A stretch of 18,686 bases of DNA from PFJX01 sp964646585 (lineage in GTDB: Bacteria; Pseudomonadota; Gammaproteobacteria; Burkholderiales; Thiobacillaceae), in NCBI GenBank assembly GCA_964646585.1, contig CAZYEY010000161.1:1-18686 (forward strand), read 5' to 3'. How positions within the stretch are numbered: the stretch's first letter is position 1; each line of letters opens with the position of its first letter. Below are positions 13,648 through 18,686 of the stretch, piece after piece. The notes beneath the pieces are model-generated. The model saw only the letters and a program-made list of their open reading frames with translations, ran no database searches and was not told the DNA's origin. The position numbers and the translations under genes are program-made.

Positions 13648-15145
13648 GGCCGAACCTCAGTCCCAGGGCCTTGGCGGGCGCATCCACCAGCATCAGCAGC
13701 GGCTCCATGCGGAAACCGGCGTAGAGCATCACCACCACCAGGACACCGGCGATGGCCAGTTCCATGGAGGTGGGGCGTTCCACCGCCACCCGGCGTCCCG
13801 CCGGCACCGGGGCCAGGAAGGCCCGCTGGAAGGCCCAGAGCAGGAAGCCCGCCACCACTACGTTGCCCAGGGCCGCCGCGACGGTGGTCAGTGCGCCGAA
13901 GCGGTGGATGGCCGCCTCCAGCACCAGGTGGGCGGCATCGAAGCCAGGGGTGCCGGGCATGCCCAGGATGGCCAGGCCCCCCACCAGAAAGGTCAGCGCC
14001 AGCTGGGGAATGCGGTCGAACAGCCCGCCCAGCCGGGCTAGGGTGGTGGTGTGGGTGCGCCGGTAGACCAGGCCGGTCATGAACAGCATGGTGGTGGCCG
14101 CCAAGCCGAAGTTCACTGCCAGCAGCAGGCTGCCCTGGAAGGCGATGGCGTCGAGGCTGAACAGGCCCAGGATGACCAGGGAGGTGTGGCTGACCACGGC
14201 GAAGGCGATGAGGGAGCGCAGGTTGACGCGCTGCAGGGCCAGCAGGGCGGCATAGAACACGCCGACGACGGCGAAGCCAGCCACGTAGGGATACCAGGCG
14301 GCGGCTGCCTCCGGGAGGAGGGGCAGGACGAAGCGGAACAGGGCGTAGATGCCCAGCTTGACCGCCAGCAACAGGGTCGGGGCGATGGCCATGTCGCCGA
14401 AGAGGGCCACCGGACGCAGCCAGCCGTGGAAGGGGAAGATGGGGGTGCGCACCCCCAGGCCGTAGAACAGCAGGAAGAAGGCCACCACGCCCAGCTCCCG
14501 GGGGATGGGGTGGCCGGCCAGGGTCAGCAGGTCGAAGGTCCAGGCCCGCCCGGTGGTGTCGTGATAGGCCCAGCCCACCAGCAGCACGCCGGCCAGCAGC
14601 ATCAGCAGGCCCACCCCCTGGAATTGCAGATAGCGGCTGGTGGCCAGGGCGCGTTCCGGCGAGAAGGACCAGCGTCCCACCAGATGGCCGATCAGCCCCA
14701 GCTCGATGACCGAGGCCAGGGCGAACCAGAGCAGGTTCAGGCTCACCAGCTGGGACATCATCACCCCCTCCACCGCCAGGATCATGGTCAGCAGGCGGGT
14801 CTGGTCGGCAAGCCCACGCACCCTCGCGTAGAAGGGCAGCAGGGCGACGATGAGGGCGGCCAGCAGCACGAACAGCACGGTCACGCCGTCGGCGCCGGCA
14901 TGGTAGGACAAGGGACCGGGCAGATCGAGACGCTCGGCGAACTGGAATGCCGCGCTATGCGCGTCCAGGTCGCGATACAGCAGCAGGGCCAGGCCCAGTT
15001 CCGCCAGGGCCACGGCCTGGCCGATGGCCAGGGCCCAGGGCCGCTCGCCCAGGCGCAGCAGCAGGCCGGCCCCGGCCAGGGGCAGGAGCTGCAGCAGGGC
15101 CAGCAGGGGCAGGTGGGCGTGGGCGTGCCAGGCGATCTCGGTCAT
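13640..15145 (-). CDS. Divergent NuoM/NuoN-like antiporter subunit in the DAB operon
   Basis: This 501-residue membrane protein of the complex I/Mrp antiporter family resembles the downstream NuoM-like protein along its length. It differs at key sites: the TM7 lysine motif VKTP is VRTP here (GLGVRTPIFPFHGWLR), and the TM5 acidic residue in FWEL appears displaced by about one helical turn (LASVIELGLI). The second lysine in AVKLGIYALFRF is kept. It may conduct protons less well or play a structural role. The start ATG overlaps the dabB stop as TGATG; a GTG one codon earlier is possible. I use no gene symbol because the family relationship to NuoM or NuoN cannot be settled by eye. Confidence 0.85.
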   Translation of the reverse strand: MTEIAWHAHAHLPLLALLQLLPLAGAGLLLRLGERPWALAIGQAVALAELGLALLLYRDLDAHSAAFQFAERLDLPGPLSYHAGADGVTVLFVLLAALIVALLPFYARVRGLADQTRLLTMILAVEGVMMSQLVSLNLLWFALASVIELGLIGHLVGRWSFSPERALATSRYLQFQGVGLLMLLAGVLLVGWAYHDTTGRAWTFDLLTLAGHPIPRELGVVAFFLLFYGLGVRTPIFPFHGWLRPVALFGDMAIAPTLLLAVKLGIYALFRFVLPLLPEAAAAWYPYVAGFAVVGVFYAALLALQRVNLRSLIAFAVVSHTSLVILGLFSLDAIAFQGSLLLAVNFGLAATTMLFMTGLVYRRTHTTTLARLGGLFDRIPQLALTFLVGGLAILGMPGTPGFDAAHLVLEAAIHRFGALTTVAAALGNVVVAGFLLWAFQRAFLAPVPAGRRVAVERPTSMELAIAGVLVVVMLYAGFRMEPLLMLVDAPAKALGLRFGHV

Positions 15146-16680
15146 CACAGGATCACCACCACGGTGGCCATGATCAGCAGCAACAGGTAGCGGGGCTGCT
15201 CGAGCAGGGATTCGACGAATCTGAGCCAGACGCCCAGCCGATGGAGGCCCAGGCCGAGGCGGCCGCCGCCGCCCTGGAGCACCAGGCGCTGCTCGAAGCG
15301 GTCGAGGCGCCCGGCCGACCAGGCCAGCAGGCCGCCGACCAGGCCGCGGCCCTTGACCACCTCTTCATAGGGGGACAGCAGCTCGGCGATGCGCTGGGCC
15401 TCGGACATGCCCACCAGGCCGCTCACCACGTTCTCGTCGATGGCGCGCAGGTCGCGCGCCAAGGCGCGGGTGGGCAGGGTAAAGAGCCGATCGGCGAGGG
15501 GCTCGAGCCAGAAGCGTTGCAGGGCGGCGGTGTACAACCTGCCCCGGCGCGCGAGCCAGGCCGGCGCCGGCGGCGTGGGGCCGTCCAGCATGTGCATGTA
15601 GGAAGGCGCTGCCAGGAACTGCCAGGCCCGCCACAGGGCGTGCAGGGCGGCATGCCAAGCGGCCAGCTCGAACCAGCCCAGGCCGATGACGAGGAACATG
15701 AGCCCCACCTGGGCCACGGTGGCGAACAGCAGGGCGGACTTCACATCGGTCTGCACATAGCCCGCCAGCCAGCCGTACAGGGCCGTCAGGGCGCCGAGCA
15801 CGGCGACCAGGAACAGCACGCCCGGGGCCTCGCCCAGCAGCGGCGCCAGGCGCGCCAGCAGGAACACTCCGGCGTGGACCATCACCGCGCCGTAGAACAG
15901 GGCGGAGGAAGGGGTGGGGCCCTCTAGGGCGCGGGCGATCCAGGGCGTGAAGGGGACCTGGGCCGATTTCGCCAGGGCGGCGGTCACGAAGCCGAGGGCG
16001 ATGAGGCTCGCGTACAGGGTGGGCAGGCGGGCGGCGCCCGTTATCAGGGTTGGCCAGTCGAGGCCCCCAAGCCAGAGGAAGGCGAGAGCCATGGCCAGCA
16101 TCAGGCCGGCATCGCCCACCCGGTTGGTGAGGAAGGCGCGTTGGGCGTTGACGGTGGCCGTGGGGCGGTCGAAGGCGTAGCCGATGAGCATCCAGGAGGC
16201 GAGGCCCATCAGTTCCCAGCCCGCGAACAGCAGGGCGACGTTGCCCGCCAGCACGACCAGCAGGATGCCGCCGGCGAACAGGTTCATGCCCAGGAAGAAG
16301 CGTGGGAAGCCGGCCTCCCGGTGCATATAGGTGAGCGAGAACCGGACGGTCGCCAGAATGATGAAGGCCACCGTGCTGCCGAGGCCGACGGACAAGCCGT
16401 CCAAGGTGAAGGACAGGGGAACATGCCAGCGGCCGCTGGCAAACCAGTCGCCCAGGTGGACCTGGCCGGGCCAGCCCAGGGCCAGTCCCTGGGCCGCGAA
16501 GCCGAGCAGTAGCAGGGGCCCCGGTACCACGGCGGCCAGGGCGATGGCGGCGACGCGCCGCTCCCCGGCCTCGCCGCCTGCCCGTCCGGAAAGATGCAGG
16601 GCGATGACGATCAGGGCTGCCAGCAGCGGCAGGGCCGGCACCAAGGCGATCAGAGTAGGAGACAGGGGGTAGGCCGACAT
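15145..16680 (-). CDS. dabB: DabB, NuoL-like ion-translocating subunit of the DAB inorganic carbon complex
   Basis: This 511-residue membrane protein is NuoL/MrpA-like in its first 350 residues: LDGLSVGLGSTVAFI, Glu156 in AGWELMGLASWMLIGY, and Lys238 in AALAKSAQVPFTPWIARALEGPTPSSALFY. The later region is a soluble-looking stretch of about 130 residues (ending RFEQRLVLQGG...) and a final membrane helix PRYLLLLIMATVVVIL. That layout, shorter than NuoL, is typical of DabB, which pairs with DabA and is thought to couple a cation or proton gradient to CO2 hydration. The start ATG overlaps the dabA stop (TGATG), so the two are translationally coupled. An ATG two codons upstream is an alternative. 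The long open frame further upstream in this phase is a shadow of dabA. Confidence 0.92.
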   Translation of the reverse strand: MSAYPLSPTLIALVPALPLLAALIVIALHLSGRAGGEAGERRVAAIALAAVVPGPLLLLGFAAQGLALGWPGQVHLGDWFASGRWHVPLSFTLDGLSVGLGSTVAFIILATVRFSLTYMHREAGFPRFFLGMNLFAGGILLVVLAGNVALLFAGWELMGLASWMLIGYAFDRPTATVNAQRAFLTNRVGDAGLMLAMALAFLWLGGLDWPTLITGAARLPTLYASLIALGFVTAALAKSAQVPFTPWIARALEGPTPSSALFYGAVMVHAGVFLLARLAPLLGEAPGVLFLVAVLGALTALYGWLAGYVQTDVKSALLFATVAQVGLMFLVIGLGWFELAAWHAALHALWRAWQFLAAPSYMHMLDGPTPPAPAWLARRGRLYTAALQRFWLEPLADRLFTLPTRALARDLRAIDENVVSGLVGMSEAQRIAELLSPYEEVVKGRGLVGGLLAWSAGRLDRFEQRLVLQGGGGRLGLGLHRLGVWLRFVESLLEQPRYLLLLIMATVVVIL

Positions 16681-18686
16681 CAGCATGCCCCCGTCATGTC
16701 GATCAGGGCGGGGGGCAGGGCCTCGCGCCGCCCCTGGGTCCAATCGGCGGAATGTCCGGCCCGGGGCGGCGCGATGGCCCCGGCCTGCCACATCACCCAG
16801 CCCCGGTCGGGCATGAAGCGGTGGATGGCGGGGGAATCCGGATCCTTTGCGGCCAGCTGCACCCAGCCGTTGCCCACCAGCTCGCGCAGGATCGGCTGGC
16901 GTCCGTAGATGGCCGTCAGCACTTCCAAATGGTGCTCGACGACGATGAGCAGGCGCATGGCCTCGTGGATCTCGATCATCTGCGCCGGCAGGCCGGTGCG
17001 CAGGTCCGAGCTGGCGCCGTCCATCACCCCCAGCAGGCCCGCCACGTTGTGGGTGACCTTGCTGCCGGAACCATAGCGCGCGTTGTCCACCGTGGAGAAG
17101 TAATACTCCAGGCTGATGCCCGCGCCGACCTGGCCGTTGGCCACCAGCATGGGCTCCAGCAGGCGGCCCTCGGGATCCTGGTCGCAATCGTAGGAGATCA
17201 GGAACATGCGCCGGTCGAAGAAGATGCCGCGGGTGGCGGCGCGGCGGCCGACGAAGGCGGCGGCGTTGTTGACATGGCCCAGTTCCGGTCGTGCCTGGCC
17301 GTAGTCGTGGCGGCGGCCGGCGACATGACGGTGAGCCCGGGCGGGGTCGAGGTGGAGGGGGGCGGAGAGGAAGCGGCGGCAGCGCTCCTGGGCGTGTCTC
17401 GCTCCGGCCTGCTGCACGGCCATGCACAGTTCATCGAAGGCCCGAACGTGGCCAGCGGGAAGCAGATCCCGGTCATACCAGGTGAACTGGTCGTCGCAGG
17501 TGTTGTGCTCGCACCCCAGGAACCAGGTGGTCGCGGGGATATCGATGCCCCGGGCCCGCACCAGGGCCCGAACCTCCGGGCGGTTGGCCATGGCCGCGAA
17601 AAGGCGGGCGTTCGGGCCGGAATGCCGGCCGGAGCAGGCGCCGCAGTTATAAGCCGACAGGTGCGGGTTGTTCAGGCTGTCGGAGCCGTGGCCGACGATC
17701 GCCACCAAGGGGGCAAAGCCACGGGTGAGGCCGATGCCGGTCAGGAAGGCGTGCACCCGCTCGGCCTGCTCCGCGTCGGTGTAGCCGGCGCGGGGCGCAT
17801 CGGGGGTGGCTGGCGTGTCCGCCACGGCGGTGTAGCGCAGCCGGGTGGCGATCCGGCCGTCCGCGGCCTCGCGCAACCGGGCGGCCGCGTGGGCCACGGT
17901 GGCGGGTGCCAGCATCCTGCCCGCCAGCAGCCCCAGGGCAGCGGGCGCGCCCGCCACGCTGGCAAGCAGGCCCTGCGCCGGGTCCCGCCGGCTGCCCTGG
18001 ATCAGGCGGGCCTTCCAGGCCAGGCGCCGGGCCCGGCGGGCAAGCCAGGCACGGCCCTGGGACTCGGCATCTTCCGTGGGTTCCTCGCGGATCTCGTGGG
18101 CGGGTCGGGCGCCCACCGGGCAGAGGTCGGCGGACCCCGTGTCACCCAGGCCGCTGTAGCGGATGAACAGACCCAGATGGGCGGCGGCCCCCAGGGTCTC
18201 GATCTCCGGACAGAGCTCTTCCAGGTGGCGGCGCAGCCCCTCCTCGCGATCATCCATGCAGAACACCAGTTGGGCCCGCGGCGGCGGGGCGGCATCGGTC
18301 CTGTCGCGCCAGGCGCCGCAGCCATGATTGGCCGCCAGGGCGGCGAACACCTGCTCCCGGTAATGGCGCTCATAAGCCTGTAGCCAGACCCAGGACGCGC
18401 GTTCGGGCGTGAGTTCCGCCAGGCAGTCGAGCAGGGCCCGGGCGCCCTCTCCACCCAGAGAGGAGAGGGCCTGCGCGTCGAGGCCCAAGTGCGGGCAGAG
18501 CCGGAACAGGGGCCAGGCGCGGCGATCCGCCGCCATCTGACCCCGCCGCTCCCACTCGCGCCCGGTCTCCCGCCGCCGCCCCACCGGCCGCCCCTGGGCC
18601 GCCTCCTCCTCCCCCCCCACGCCGGTGGCGGCGGCCACCAGTCCGGGCCCCTGGTCGCCCAGACCGCCCGCCACTTGACCCCCGCG
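16680..18686 (-). CDS. dabA: DabA, carbonic anhydrase-like subunit of the DAB complex, 5' part outside the window
   Basis: This is the C-terminal 668 codons of DabA (DUF2309); the frame is open to the window edge, so the start is not seen. The four residues known to form the beta-carbonic-anhydrase-like zinc site of Halothiobacillus DabA2 (Cys, Asp, His, Cys) are all recognisable. Cys-x-Asp lies in VFCMDDRE (Cys codon 18258-18260), His in VGHGSDSLNNPHL (17688-17690), and Cys 15 residues later in YNCGACSG (17643-17645). DabA is cytoplasmic and membrane-associated through DabB, and would make bicarbonate from CO2 in one direction. Comparing the first Cys with the known protein suggests roughly 200 N-terminal residues are missing. 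Function is well supported. Confidence 0.95.
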   Translation of the reverse strand, partial: RGGQVAGGLGDQGPGLVAAATGVGGEEEAAQGRPVGRRRETGREWERRGQMAADRRAWPLFRLCPHLGLDAQALSSLGGEGARALLDCLAELTPERASWVWLQAYERHYREQVFAALAANHGCGAWRDRTDAAPPPRAQLVFCMDDREEGLRRHLEELCPEIETLGAAAHLGLFIRYSGLGDTGSADLCPVGARPAHEIREEPTEDAESQGRAWLARRARRLAWKARLIQGSRRDPAQGLLASVAGAPAALGLLAGRMLAPATVAHAAARLREAADGRIATRLRYTAVADTPATPDAPRAGYTDAEQAERVHAFLTGIGLTRGFAPLVAIVGHGSDSLNNPHLSAYNCGACSGRHSGPNARLFAAMANRPEVRALVRARGIDIPATTWFLGCEHNTCDDQFTWYDRDLLPAGHVRAFDELCMAVQQAGARHAQERCRRFLSAPLHLDPARAHRHVAGRRHDYGQARPELGHVNNAAAFVGRRAATRGIFFDRRMFLISYDCDQDPEGRLLEPMLVANGQVGAGISLEYYFSTVDNARYGSGSKVTHNVAGLLGVMDGASSDLRTGLPAQMIEIHEAMRLLIVVEHHLEVLTAIYGRQPILRELVGNGWVQLAAKDPDSPAIHRFMPDRGWVMWQAGAIAPPRAGHSADWTQGRREALPPALIDMTGAC

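Noticed and set aside
12091..14082. 663-codon open frame on the + strand across the NuoM-like genes
   Set aside because: Composition is Gln/Gly/His/Arg low complexity with no domain; the minus-strand membrane proteins explain the sequence.
14051..15190. Gln/Gly-rich + strand open frame opposite the first NuoM-like gene
   Set aside because: Antisense shadow created by Leu/Ala codons of a hydrophobic protein.
12160..16680. The three antiporter-like genes as part of respiratory complex I
   Set aside because: No nuoA-K or other complex I genes are present, and all three are coupled in tandem behind dabA.
18611..18618. Run of eight C within dabA as a possible frameshift site
   Set aside because: The frame stays open on both sides and the downstream DabA sequence is intact. 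Without reads or an alignment of the missing N-terminal part, no frameshift can be claimed.

Overview
The window is GC-rich, compactly coded DNA from a carboxysome-bearing chemolithoautotrophic proteobacterium. A sulfur-oxidising beta- or gammaproteobacterium fits the gene content best, but the sequence alone does not fix the genus. Nearly every gene belongs to a CO2-concentrating mechanism: the tail of an alpha-carboxysome (cso) operon, a SulP-type anion transporter, a two-component regulator, and an operon for the DAB (DabA/DabB) inorganic-carbon accumulation complex.

Region 1 (2-6333, + strand) is the distal part of a cso operon. In order it holds a truncated CsoS1 shell protein, a second CsoS1 with a C-terminal tail (CsoS1B-like), a haem-less bacterioferritin-like protein, the Rubisco assembly factor acRAF, the positioning pair McdA/McdB, the Rubisco activase pair CbbQ/CbbO, and the tandem-domain shell protein CsoS1D. 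Genes from the ferritin-like one to mcdB overlap or abut. The two larger gaps, before cbbO and before csoS1D, hold hairpins and short repeats.

Region 2 (6347-9080, - strand) converges on csoS1D. It holds a small protein with a universal-stress-like core, followed by a SulP transporter that carries an unusual hydrophilic insertion of about 125 residues. Region 3 (9254-12072, + strand) is a membrane histidine kinase overlapping an NtrC-type, sigma-54-dependent response regulator. The intergenic region between regions 2 and 3 has a good sigma-54 -24/-12 promoter reading toward the stress-like/SulP genes and a 9-bp palindrome about 130 bp upstream of its predicted start. That suggests the two-component system controls the transporter genes.

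Region 4 (12160-18686, - strand) is a translationally coupled operon: dabA (its 5' part lies outside the window), dabB, and two further NuoM-like antiporter subunits. Taken together, DAB and SulP would raise cytosolic bicarbonate, carboxysomes would fix it, CbbQO and acRAF would maintain Rubisco, and McdAB would distribute carboxysomes. The regulator may tie expression to carbon status. The most unusual points are the three-subunit antiporter module behind dabA, the sigma-54 circuit, the SulP insertion, and an echo of the CbbO C-terminus in the cbbO-csoS1D spacer. No tRNA, rRNA, CRISPR array, transposase or recognised mobile element was seen.
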